From contig NZ_SLVF01000008.1 of assembly GCF_004345365.1 (NCBI RefSeq), positions 248,001-312,000 of the forward strand: 64,000 nt of DNA. Direction: 5' to 3'. Made by a program: the position numbers and the translations under genes. Of the stretch, positions 54,253 to 61,708 are shown in pieces. The notes beneath the pieces are model-generated. The model did no database searches, was not told the origin of the DNA, and saw only the letters and a program-made list of their open reading frames with translations. The first letter of the stretch is position 1. Each line of letters opens with the position of its first letter. The stretch is from Kribbella sp. VKM Ac-2568. Its GTDB lineage: Bacteria > Actinomycetota > Actinomycetes > Propionibacteriales > Kribbellaceae.

Positions 54253-54624
54253 ATGCGCACAGTTGTGATCACCGCGACGATGATCGCCGCGGCCGCCGGG
54301 CTGACCGCCTGCACCGAGGAGCAGGCGTACTGTGTCGACCTGGCCGGCTACGCGGCCTCCGCGGTGAACGTGGACCCGCAGAACCCCGCCGACTACGCGA
54401 AGATCCTCGAGGACGCGAAGAAGCTCGAGAACAGCGCGCCGGCCGAGGTCAAGGACGACTGGGCCAAGATCGTGACGATCGCTGAGAAGGCCCAGAAGGC
54501 CGGTACGGATCGTGTCGAACTGGCTCGGCTGAGCAAGGAGACCGGGCCCGCAATGGCTGCCTACAAGTCGATCGCGACCCATGCGAAGGACTCGTGCAAG
54601 GTAGATGTCCCTGAGCTGAACTGA
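54253..54624 (+). CDS. Small secreted lipoprotein, paralogue of the preceding gene
   Basis: 123 residues. Signal peptide VVITATMIAAAAGLTAC with lipobox Cys near residue 20, then YCVDLAGYAASAVNVDPQNP, NSAPAEVKDDWAKIV and the C-terminal AKDSCKVDVPEL. The match with the gene at 53670 runs along the whole length but is divergent, suggesting an old tandem duplication. GAGGAA (54244-54249) is the ribosome-binding site. No partner is evident; downstream lies the mihF operon. Confidence 0.8.
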   Translation: MRTVVITATMIAAAAGLTACTEEQAYCVDLAGYAASAVNVDPQNPADYAKILEDAKKLENSAPAEVKDDWAKIVTIAEKAQKAGTDRVELARLSKETGPAMAAYKSIATHAKDSCKVDVPELN

Positions 54625-54683
54625 GGCCGTCCTGTCGCGTGTTAGGTTCAGCGGCGAAGCCACAAAACGGGACAGGTGAAACG

Positions 54684-54998
54684 GTGCCACTTCCTTCTTT
54701 GACCCCAGAGCAGCGTGCGGCTGCTCTGGACAAGGCCGCGGCCGCACGGCGTGAGCGTGCGGAGATCAAGAACCGGATCCGGCACTCGGGGGCGTCTCCT
54801 ACGGAGGTGCTGCACGAGGGGCAGACGAACGACGTGATCGGCAAGATGCGGGTGAGCGCGCTGCTGCAGTGCATCCCCGGGGTCGGCAAGGTCCGGGCCC
54901 AGCAGATCATGGAGCGGGCCGGGATCTCCGATTCCCGCCGGGTGCGCGGCCTCGGGACGAACCAGATCGCCGCGCTCGAGCGCGAGTTCGCCGAGTGA
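54684..54998 (+). CDS. mihF: Integration host factor, actinobacterial type (mIHF)
   Basis: 104 residues, typical length. An N-terminal basic helix (LTPEQRAAALDKAAAARRER) is followed by the H2TH-like DNA-binding region with SALLQCIPGVGKVRAQQIME. mIHF is a nucleoid protein of actinobacteria unrelated to enterobacterial IHF. GTG 54684 has AGGTG upstream (GACAGGTGAAACG). It overlaps or abuts gmk, the conserved arrangement. Confidence 0.94.
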   Translation: MPLPSLTPEQRAAALDKAAAARRERAEIKNRIRHSGASPTEVLHEGQTNDVIGKMRVSALLQCIPGVGKVRAQQIMERAGISDSRRVRGLGTNQIAALEREFAE

Positions 54999-55003
54999 CG
55001 CTG

Positions 55004-55660
55004 ATGTCGACGGATCTGATCACGACGCAGCAGGAAACGGGCCGGAAGATGGATTCGGACACGGGGAACGATGCGGAACGCGGTACCGGCGGGGCCCGGC
55101 TGACCGTGCTGGCGGGCCCGACGGCCGTCGGCAAGGGCACCGTCGCCGCCGACATAAGGGAGCGCTTCCCCGACATCTGGATCTCGGTCTCGGCGACCAC
55201 TCGCAAGGCCCGGCCGAACGAGGTGCACGGGGTGCACTACCTGTTCGTGTCCGACGAGGAGTTCAACCGGATGATCGCCGACGACGAACTGCTCGAGTGG
55301 GCGGTCGTGCACAAGGCGGCCCGCTACGGGACGCCGCGGCGGCAGGTGCTGGACAAGCTCGCCGAGGGCCGGCCGGCGTTGCTGGAGATCGACCTCCAGG
55401 GCGCGCGGCAGGTGCGCGAGACGATGCCGGAGGCGCAGTTCGTCTTCCTGGCCCCGCCGAGCTGGGACGAACTCGTCCGCCGGCTGGTCGGCCGGGGCAC
55501 CGAGACGGCCGAGGAGCGGGAGCGCAGACTGCAGACGGCTACGCTGGAACTGGCGGCCGAGAAGGAGTTCGACGTCACGATCGTGAACGCCTCTGTTCGG
55601 GAAGCGGCCGATCAGTTGGTAAAGTTGATTCGATCACCCTCCATCTCTGGAAAGAGCTGA
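55004..55660 (+). CDS. gmk: Guanylate kinase
   Basis: 218 residues from ATG 55004; GTG 54995 (overlapping the mihF stop) and ATG 55049 are alternatives, the first about 24 residues being an unconserved lead. The P-loop is GPTAVGKGTVAADI; the GMP-binding region follows with SATTRKARPNEVHGVHYLFV; LEIDLQGARQVRE is the lid/second part. It phosphorylates GMP to GDP. The rpoZ start follows 2 nt after the stop. Confidence 0.94.
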   Translation: MSTDLITTQQETGRKMDSDTGNDAERGTGGARLTVLAGPTAVGKGTVAADIRERFPDIWISVSATTRKARPNEVHGVHYLFVSDEEFNRMIADDELLEWAVVHKAARYGTPRRQVLDKLAEGRPALLEIDLQGARQVRETMPEAQFVFLAPPSWDELVRRLVGRGTETAEERERRLQTATLELAAEKEFDVTIVNASVREAADQLVKLIRSPSISGKS

Positions 55661-55662
55661 AC

Positions 55663-55971
55663 TTGTCTGCCAACCAGCCCGTCGCCATCGGCATCACCTC
55701 CCCGCCGATCGACGACCTGCTCACCCACACCGACTCGAAGTACAAGCTGGTGCTCTACTCGGCCAAGCGGGCTCGGCAGATCAACGCCTACTACTCCCAG
55801 CTCGGCGAGGGCCTGCTGGAGTACGTCGGACCGCTGGTCGAGACGCACGTCCAGGAGAAGCCTCTGTCGATCGCCATGCGCGAGATCAACGAGGGTGTGC
55901 TGACCTGCACGGACATCGACCCCGAGGCCGAGGCGGAAGCTGCCGCCGCCGCTGCGGAGAAGTCCGAGTAA
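55663..55971 (+). CDS. rpoZ: RNA polymerase omega subunit
   Basis: 102 residues from a TTG start, the only initiator in place: AAAGAG (55651-55656) lies 6 nt before it and in-frame codons upstream lie inside gmk. The protein reads ITSPPIDDLLTHTDSKYKLV, YSAKRARQINAYYSQLGEGL, LSIAMREINEGVLTC, all conserved omega segments, with an Ala/Glu-rich tail. It helps assemble RNA polymerase. Confidence 0.94.
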   Translation: MSANQPVAIGITSPPIDDLLTHTDSKYKLVLYSAKRARQINAYYSQLGEGLLEYVGPLVETHVQEKPLSIAMREINEGVLTCTDIDPEAEAEAAAAAAEKSE

Positions 55972-55998
55972 TCATCCGTCGATGACGACGCCGGGTTC

Positions 55999-57246
55999 AT
56001 GTCTGTGACCGCACAGCAGCGGCCGTCCGTGGTTCTGGGTGTCGGCGGCGGGATCGCGGCCTACAAGGTCTGTGATCTGCTCCGCTGGCTGACCGAGTCC
56101 GGGCACAGCGTCCGGGTGGTGCCGACCGCGGCCGCCCTGGAGTTCGTCGGCGCCGCGACCTGGGCCGCGCTGTCGGGTCAACCGGTCACCGCCGACCCGT
56201 TCGACGACGTGCAGGAGGTCCCGCACGTCCGGATCGGCAAGGGTGCCGACCTCGTCGTGGTCGCGCCCGCCACCGCGAACCTGATCGCGAAGGCCGCGCA
56301 CGGCCTGGCCGACGACCTGCTGACGAACACCCTGCTGACCGCGCGCTGCCCGATCCTGTTCGCGGCCGCGATGCACACCGAGATGTGGGAACACCCGGCC
56401 ACCCAGGCCAACGTGGCGACCCTGCGGTCCCGCGGCATCACCGTGCTCGACCCGGCGGTCGGCCGGCTGACGGGGACCGACACCGGCCGCGGGCGGTTGC
56501 CCGAACCGGCCGAGATCTTCGCGATCAGCCAGTTGATGCTCGCCGACGAGACCGCCCGCGCCGCCGGGCAGTCCGTGGCGGATCTGACCGGCAAGCACGT
56601 CCTGGTCAGCGCCGGCGGCACCCGCGAGCACCTCGACCCGGTTCGCTACCTGGGCAACTCCTCGTCCGGCAAGCAGGGCTACGCGCTGGCGCGGATCGCC
56701 GCCGCCCGTGGCGCCAAGGTCACCCTGGTCGCCGCGAACTCCGAGCTTGCGGACCCCGCGGGAGTCCAGGTCGTTCAGGTCACCAGCACCCGCGATCTGT
56801 ACGAGGAGATCACCAGCCGCGCAGTGGACTCTGACGCGATCGTGATGGCGGCTGCTCCCGCCGACTTCCGTCCGGCCGATGTCGCGGAGCACAAGATCAA
56901 GAAGACCGGCGACGGTACGGTGCCGGCGGTCAATCTGGTGGAGAACCCCGACATCCTCGCCACGATCTCGCACGACCGGCAGCGGTCGGACCAGGTGATC
57001 GTCGGGTTCGCCGCCGAGACGGGCGACGCTCAGCGCAGCGTGCTTGAGCTCGGTCGCGCCAAGCTAGAGCGCAAGGGCTGCGACCTGCTGGTGGTGAACG
57101 ACGTGTCCGGCGGCAAGGTCTTCGGCAGCGACAACAACGAGGCCGTCATCCTCGATCGCGACGGCGGCGCCCTCCCGGTGCCCTCCGGCAGCAAGGACGC
57201 CCTGGCCGGGGTCATCTGGAACCTCGTCGCCACCCACTGGCACTGA
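55999..57246 (+). CDS. coaBC: Bifunctional phosphopantothenoylcysteine decarboxylase / phosphopantothenate-cysteine ligase
   Basis: 415 residues. The N-terminal FMN-dependent CoaC domain has VVLGVGGGIAAYKVCDLLRW, VAPATANLIAKAAHGLADDL and the AAMHTEMWEHPA region; the C-terminal CoaB ligase starts near residue 197 (GKHVLVSAGGTREHLDPVRY) and contains NSSSGKQGYALA and LLVVNDVSGG. It makes 4'-phosphopantetheine for CoA. It follows rpoZ by 27 nt, a conserved actinobacterial order. Confidence 0.96.
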   Translation: MSVTAQQRPSVVLGVGGGIAAYKVCDLLRWLTESGHSVRVVPTAAALEFVGAATWAALSGQPVTADPFDDVQEVPHVRIGKGADLVVVAPATANLIAKAAHGLADDLLTNTLLTARCPILFAAAMHTEMWEHPATQANVATLRSRGITVLDPAVGRLTGTDTGRGRLPEPAEIFAISQLMLADETARAAGQSVADLTGKHVLVSAGGTREHLDPVRYLGNSSSGKQGYALARIAAARGAKVTLVAANSELADPAGVQVVQVTSTRDLYEEITSRAVDSDAIVMAAAPADFRPADVAEHKIKKTGDGTVPAVNLVENPDILATISHDRQRSDQVIVGFAAETGDAQRSVLELGRAKLERKGCDLLVVNDVSGGKVFGSDNNEAVILDRDGGALPVPSGSKDALAGVIWNLVATHWH

Positions 57247-57287
57247 TCCGTTCAAGGCGGTCACTGGACAGATCGCCCTGTCCCGTG

Positions 57288-57301
57288 TGCAATATATTGC
57301 A
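57288..57301. promoter_or_regulatory. Perfect 14-bp palindrome at the GntR/acdS start
   Basis: TGCAATATATTGCA ends on the first base of the GntR ATG. It covers a possible -10 (CAATAT, 57290-57295), so a bound repressor would shut off the GntR-acdS operon. Confidence 0.65.
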
Positions 57302-57969
57302 TGCCAGTGCCGCAGAGTCGAGGGCTCGTCTCCAGGACGCTCCTGCGAGAGAACGCCTACCGCGCCATCCGGGACGCGATCGTGGATGGCACTCTCGCGC
57401 CGGGGGAGCGCCTCAACGACGTAGACCTGGTCGAGTGGCTGGGAGTCAGTCGTACGCCGGTCCGCGAGGCGCTCACGCGGCTCGAACGGGCCGGTCTGGT
57501 GCAGACCAAGCCCGGGCGCTCGACCACCGTCAGCCCGCTCGACGTCCGCGAGATCCGCTCCGCCCAGCTGGTCACCGCCGCGATGCACGAGCTCGCCGTA
57601 CGCGAGGCGATCCCGAACCTGTCTGCAGCCGAGCTCGACGCCATGCGTGAGGCGAACAAGCGCCTTGCCGATGCCCTGCGCCGCAACGACGTCGACGCCG
57701 CGATCGCCGCCGACGACGACTTCCACGGCGTACCGGTCGCCGCCTGCGCTAACCGCGCGATCGAGTCCGTCCTCGAACAGTTCACCCCCGTACTGCGACG
57801 CGTCGAGCGGCTGAGGTTCTCGTCGCTCGGCGGCCGCGGCTCGGTCGCCCAGCACGACAGGATCATCGCCCTCTGCGAGGCGGGTGACGTCGAAGGCGCC
57901 ACCGCCGCGACCCGCGCGAACTGGCAGACCCTCGTGCCCCTGCTCGACAGCTCACTCCAGGAGATCTAG
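57301..57969 (+). CDS. GntR family regulator (FCD type) of the ACC deaminase gene
   Basis: 222 residues. Winged helix: LRENAYRAIRDAIVDGTLAP, VEWLGVSRTPVREALTRLER; helical FCD effector domain with NDVDAAIAADDDFHGVPVAA and VAQHDRIIALCEAGDVEGAT (metal/ligand-binding residues). It sits directly in front of the ACC deaminase gene with no gap, so it probably represses the pair through the TGCAATATATTGCA site; the ligand may be ACC or a related amino acid. Confidence 0.9.
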   Translation: MPVPQSRGLVSRTLLRENAYRAIRDAIVDGTLAPGERLNDVDLVEWLGVSRTPVREALTRLERAGLVQTKPGRSTTVSPLDVREIRSAQLVTAAMHELAVREAIPNLSAAELDAMREANKRLADALRRNDVDAAIAADDDFHGVPVAACANRAIESVLEQFTPVLRRVERLRFSSLGGRGSVAQHDRIIALCEAGDVEGATAATRANWQTLVPLLDSSLQEI

Positions 57970-58977
57970 ATGCCCATCGACGCTTTCGAGCGCTACCCAC
58001 TCCTGTTCGGCCCGAGCCCCGTCCATCCGCTGGATCGGCTGACCAAGCACCTTGGCGGTGCGCGGGTCTGGGCCAAGCGCGAGGACTGCAACAGTGGTCT
58101 GGCCTTCGGCGGCAACAAGACCCGGAAGCTCGAGTATCTGGTCGCTGATGCGCTGGCCCACGGCGCCGACACGTTGGTGAGCATCGGCGGCGTGCAGTCC
58201 AACCACACCCGCCAGGTGGCCGCGGCCGCGGCGAAGGCCGGGCTGAAAGCCGTGCTGGTGCAGGAGAGTTGGGTCGACTGGCCCGACCCGGTCAACGACA
58301 AGGTCGGCAACATCCTGCTGTCGCGGATCATGGGCGCCGATGTCCGCCTGGTCCGGGCCGGCTTCGGAATCGGCTTCAAGGAGAGCTGGCAGCAAGCGCT
58401 GGAGGACGTCCAGGCCGGCGGCGGTACGCCGTACGCGATCCCGGCCGGGGCGTCCGACCATCCGCTCGGTGGGCTCGGCTTCGCCAACTGGGCCGAGGAG
58501 GTCAGGCAGCAGGAGCAGGAGCTCGGCGTGTTCTTCGACACGGTGGTCGTGTGCAGCGTCACCGGCAGCACGCAGGCGGGCATGATCGCCGGTTTCGCGG
58601 GCCAGGATCGTCCGCGCCGGCTGCTGGGTATCGATGCCTCGGCCAAGATCGACGAGACCCGCGCGCAGGTGGCGAAGATCGCCCGCAACACCGCGGAACT
58701 CATCGGCCTCGGCCGGGATCTCCGGGAGGACGAGATCACCGTGCTCGAAGGCTGGGCCGGCGATCTCTACGGCATCCCGGTGCAGTCGACGCTGGACGCG
58801 ATCCGGCTCAGTGGCAGCCTCGAGGCGATGATCATCGACCCTGTCTACGAGGGGAAGTCGATGGCCGCGCTGATCGACCTCGTGCGCGACGGCGAGATCC
58901 CGAAGGACTCGAACGTGCTCTACGTCCACCTCGGCGGCCAGCCCGCCCTCAACGCCTACAGCGGGCTCTTCCAGTAA
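57970..58977 (+). CDS. acdS: 1-Aminocyclopropane-1-carboxylate deaminase
   Basis: 335 residues, PLP-dependent fold II. The PLP Lys is in FGGNKTRKLEY; SIGGVQSNHTRQVA carries the Ser and His of the active site. The residues that separate ACC deaminase from D-cysteine desulfhydrase are present: Tyr-Glu in PVYEGKSMAAL and Leu in VHLGGQPALNAY. It breaks ACC into ammonia and 2-oxobutyrate and so lowers plant ethylene, usual in soil and root bacteria. It starts right after the GntR stop. Confidence 0.92.
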   Translation: MPIDAFERYPLLFGPSPVHPLDRLTKHLGGARVWAKREDCNSGLAFGGNKTRKLEYLVADALAHGADTLVSIGGVQSNHTRQVAAAAAKAGLKAVLVQESWVDWPDPVNDKVGNILLSRIMGADVRLVRAGFGIGFKESWQQALEDVQAGGGTPYAIPAGASDHPLGGLGFANWAEEVRQQEQELGVFFDTVVVCSVTGSTQAGMIAGFAGQDRPRRLLGIDASAKIDETRAQVAKIARNTAELIGLGRDLREDEITVLEGWAGDLYGIPVQSTLDAIRLSGSLEAMIIDPVYEGKSMAALIDLVRDGEIPKDSNVLYVHLGGQPALNAYSGLFQ

Positions 58978-58996
58978 CGCGCTCTCGTCAGGATTC

Positions 58997-59021
58997 GAAG
59001 CGGTCAGGACCTGACCGCTTC
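58997..59021 (+). terminator. Terminator of the GntR-acdS operon
   Basis: GAAGCGGTCAG (58997-59007) and its exact complement (59011-59021) form an 11-bp stem with a 3-nt loop, followed by TCGTTCT. Confidence 0.75.
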
Positions 59022-59027
59022 TCGTTC

Positions 59028-59033
59028 TAGCCT
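59028..59033 (+). promoter_or_regulatory. -10 element of a leaderless promoter for the AlkZ-like gene
   Basis: TAGCCT, followed by 7 nt and ATG 59041. Confidence 0.45.
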
Positions 59034-59040
59034 CAGAGAC

Positions 59041-60174
59041 ATGAGCGAGCAACTGAAGTGGAAGGCTGTGGTCGCCCGTCGGATGGCCCGGCATCACCTG
59101 GCGGTTCCGGCGGCGAGCAGCCCGGCGGACGTAGTACGGGCGATATGTGGGGCGCATGCGCAGGTGTTGTCGGCCGGGGAGGTTTCGGTTGCGCTCAGGC
59201 TCGACGGGGCGACGCGGACGGACGTTCAGAAGGCGTTGTGGGAGGACCACAGCCTGGTGAAGACCTTCGGGCCGCGCGGGACCGTGCATCTGCTGCCGGC
59301 CGACGATCTGCCGTTGTGGACTGGCGCTCTGTCCGCTTTGCCGAAGGGTCCGGCGGCGCCGGCGTACATGCGACTGACCGACGACCAGCGCGATGAGGTG
59401 ATCGCTGCGATCGGCGCCGCGCTGGCCGACGATGACCTGACTGTCGACGAACTCTCCGAGCAGGTCGTCGCGCGGACCGGTTCGTGGGCGGGCGATCTGG
59501 TGATGCCGGCGTTCCAGGTGTTCTGGCCGCGCTGGCGTCAGGTCATCCCGGACGCGGCCAACGCGGGCATGCTTGCCTACGGCCCCAATCGCGGTCGCAA
59601 GGTCACCTACTCGAACCCGCACCGGTTCACACCGTTCCAGCCGATGAACGGGCAGGAAGCGCTCGCTGCGCTCTTGGACCGGTATCTCCGCAGCTACGGC
59701 CCGGCGACTCCCGAGCAGTTCGCGAAATGGCTCAGCACCTCGACGGCCTTCGTGCGGAACCTGTTCGACGGCCTGCCGGAGGTCGACCTCGAAGGCAGTC
59801 GCGCGTGGCTCGCCGAGGGCGACACCTCGATGACGGACAAGCCGGCCACCGGCGTCCGGCTGCTGCCGTACTTCGACGCGTACGGCGTGGGCAGTCATCC
59901 GCGTGATCTGCTCTTCCCGGGCCGGGCATCGAGCCGGGCGCTGGCGGGCGGACAGGCGGGCAACTACCCGCTGCTACTGGTGGACGGAATCGTCGCCGGG
60001 GTGTGGCATCAGCGGAAGTCGGGCCGCAAGCTCCACGTCACTGTCGAGCCGCTGAGCACCCTCAGCCCCACCCGTCTGCGCGCGCTCGACGCGGAGGTCG
60101 ATCGCCTTGGTCACATTTTCGACGCGAGCCCGGTGCTCACGATCGGCCCGGTGGAGACCGGTCCGCACGCCTGA
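59041..60174 (+). CDS. Winged-helix DNA-binding protein of the AlkZ/YcaQ (HTH_42) family
   Basis: 377 residues. HTH_42 pattern: VVRAICGAHAQVLSAGEVSV near the N-terminus, TFGPRGTVHLLPADDLPLW, then RYLRSYGPATPEQFAKWLS and the C-terminal LLVDGIVAGVWHQRKSGRKL. AlkZ-type members are glycosylases that remove bulky or cross-linked bases; their catalytic QxQ (or related) motif is represented here by H39-A-Q41. The role as a glycosylase is inferred from the family. It probably has its own leaderless promoter. Confidence 0.82.
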   Translation: MSEQLKWKAVVARRMARHHLAVPAASSPADVVRAICGAHAQVLSAGEVSVALRLDGATRTDVQKALWEDHSLVKTFGPRGTVHLLPADDLPLWTGALSALPKGPAAPAYMRLTDDQRDEVIAAIGAALADDDLTVDELSEQVVARTGSWAGDLVMPAFQVFWPRWRQVIPDAANAGMLAYGPNRGRKVTYSNPHRFTPFQPMNGQEALAALLDRYLRSYGPATPEQFAKWLSTSTAFVRNLFDGLPEVDLEGSRAWLAEGDTSMTDKPATGVRLLPYFDAYGVGSHPRDLLFPGRASSRALAGGQAGNYPLLLVDGIVAGVWHQRKSGRKLHVTVEPLSTLSPTRLRALDAEVDRLGHIFDASPVLTIGPVETGPHA

Positions 60175-60397
60175 CCGAGCGTGAAACTCGCTCCGGGTAG
60201 GATCGGCATCACCATCCGCTCACACCGATTTGTCCACTATATGGCGCGCAATCTCACGAAGCGAACGGATCGGGCCGTCGTTCGGGACCTTGGCCGGATC
60301 TGCTGGCATACTTCCCAGATACATCGCGTGGGGCGGTGCTGTGACGGGGGAGAGGCTGCCCTGTCATGTGGCGAACGAGGAAACCCGAGGAGAATCC

Positions 60398-61591
60398 GTG
60401 GCACGGCGCCTGTTCACGTCCGAGTCGGTGACTGAGGGTCATCCGGACAAGATCGCTGACCAGATCAGCGACTCCATCCTTGATGCCCTGCTGGCCGAGG
60501 ACCCCAAGAGCCGCGTCGCGGTGGAGACCCTGGTGACGACCGGCCTGGTCGTCGTCGCCGGCGAGGTCACCACCACCGCGTACGTCGACATCCCCGGCAT
60601 CGTCCGGGAGCGGATCCTCGAGATCGGCTATGACTCTTCGCTGAAGGGCTTCGACGGCGCTTCCTGTGGAGTCACGGTTGCCATCGGCAGCCAGTCGCCC
60701 GACATCGCGCAGGGCGTCGACACGGCGTACGAGACCCGTTCGGACGCGTCGTCCGACGCGCTCGACCTGCAGGGTGCGGGCGACCAGGGCCTGATGTTCG
60801 GCTACGCGTCGAACGAGACGCCCGAGCTGATGCCGCTGCCGATCACCATCGCGCACCGGCTGTCCGCGCGGCTGTCCGAGGTCCGCAAGGACGGCACGAT
60901 GGCCTACCTGCGTCCCGACGGCAAGACCCAGGTCACTGTCGAGTACGAGGGCGACAAGGCGGTTCGGATCCACACCGTCGTGGTGTCGAGCCAGCACGCG
61001 GCCGACATCAGCCTCGACTCGATGCTGAGCCCGGACGTGAAGAAGCACGTCGTCGACCCGGTGCTCGAGCAGTTCGACATCGACTCGACCGACTACAAGC
61101 TGCTGGTCAACCCGACCGGCCGGTTCGAGATCGGCGGCCCGATGGGCGACGCCGGCGTGACCGGCCGCAAGATCATCATCGACACCTACGGCGGCATGTC
61201 CCGCCACGGCGGCGGCGCGTTCTCCGGCAAGGACCCGTCGAAGGTGGACCGCTCGGCGGCGTACGCGATGCGCTGGGTGGCGAAGCACATCGTCGCCGCC
61301 GGGCTCGCCTCGCGGGCCGAGTGCCAGGTCGCCTACGCGATCGGCAAGGCGGCGCCGGTCGGCTTCTACGTCGACACCTTCGGCACCGAGACCGTGCCGG
61401 TCGACAAGATCAGCGACGCGGTGCTCGAGGTGTTCGACCTGCGTCCGGCCGCGATCATCCGCGACCTCGACCTGCTCCGGCCGATCTACGCCCAGACCGC
61501 TCGCAACGGCCACTTCGGCCGCACCGGCGAGGACTTCACCTGGGAGCGGCTCGACCGCGTCGAGGCGCTGAAGGCCGCGATCGCCCAGTAG
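60398..61591 (+). CDS. metK: S-adenosylmethionine synthetase
   Basis: 397 residues, normal length. SVTEGHPDKIADQISDSILD at the start, then GAGDQGLMFGYASNETPELM and the phosphate loop GGGAFSGKDPSKVDRSAAY. It forms SAM from methionine and ATP. GTG 60398 has GAGGAG at 60387-60392. The long upstream frame from 60230 is a non-coding leader of about 220 bp; no SAM riboswitch consensus was recognised in it. Confidence 0.96.
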   Translation: MARRLFTSESVTEGHPDKIADQISDSILDALLAEDPKSRVAVETLVTTGLVVVAGEVTTTAYVDIPGIVRERILEIGYDSSLKGFDGASCGVTVAIGSQSPDIAQGVDTAYETRSDASSDALDLQGAGDQGLMFGYASNETPELMPLPITIAHRLSARLSEVRKDGTMAYLRPDGKTQVTVEYEGDKAVRIHTVVVSSQHAADISLDSMLSPDVKKHVVDPVLEQFDIDSTDYKLLVNPTGRFEIGGPMGDAGVTGRKIIIDTYGGMSRHGGGAFSGKDPSKVDRSAAYAMRWVAKHIVAAGLASRAECQVAYAIGKAAPVGFYVDTFGTETVPVDKISDAVLEVFDLRPAAIIRDLDLLRPIYAQTARNGHFGRTGEDFTWERLDRVEALKAAIAQ

Positions 61592-61600
61592 TTCCCCGCG

Positions 61601-61632
61601 ACCGCCCGCGACCCGACGAGGTCGCGGGCGGT
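61601..61632 (+). terminator. Terminator of metK
   Basis: A perfect 13-bp GC stem (61601-61613 with 61620-61632) with the loop CGACGA starts 10 nt after the stop. Confidence 0.65.
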
Positions 61633-61696
61633 TCGCATGTCCGGACCTGTGCCGCGGTTGTCCCCAGGCCTCCCGGCGGTTGTCGGCCGGCCCGAC

Positions 61697-61702
61697 TAGA
61701 GT
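61697..61702 (+). promoter_or_regulatory. -10 element of a leaderless promoter for priA
   Basis: TAGAGT, followed by 6 nt and GTG 61709. Confidence 0.5.
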
Positions 61703-61708
61703 TCACCG

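Noticed and set aside
57970..58977. D-cysteine desulfhydrase as the alternative function for the PLP enzyme
   Set aside because: The residues at the two distinguishing places are Glu and Leu, as in ACC deaminase.
60175..60397. Possible SAM riboswitch in front of metK
   Set aside because: The conserved core sequences of SAM-I or SAM-IV were not found; only scattered short inverted repeats are present.
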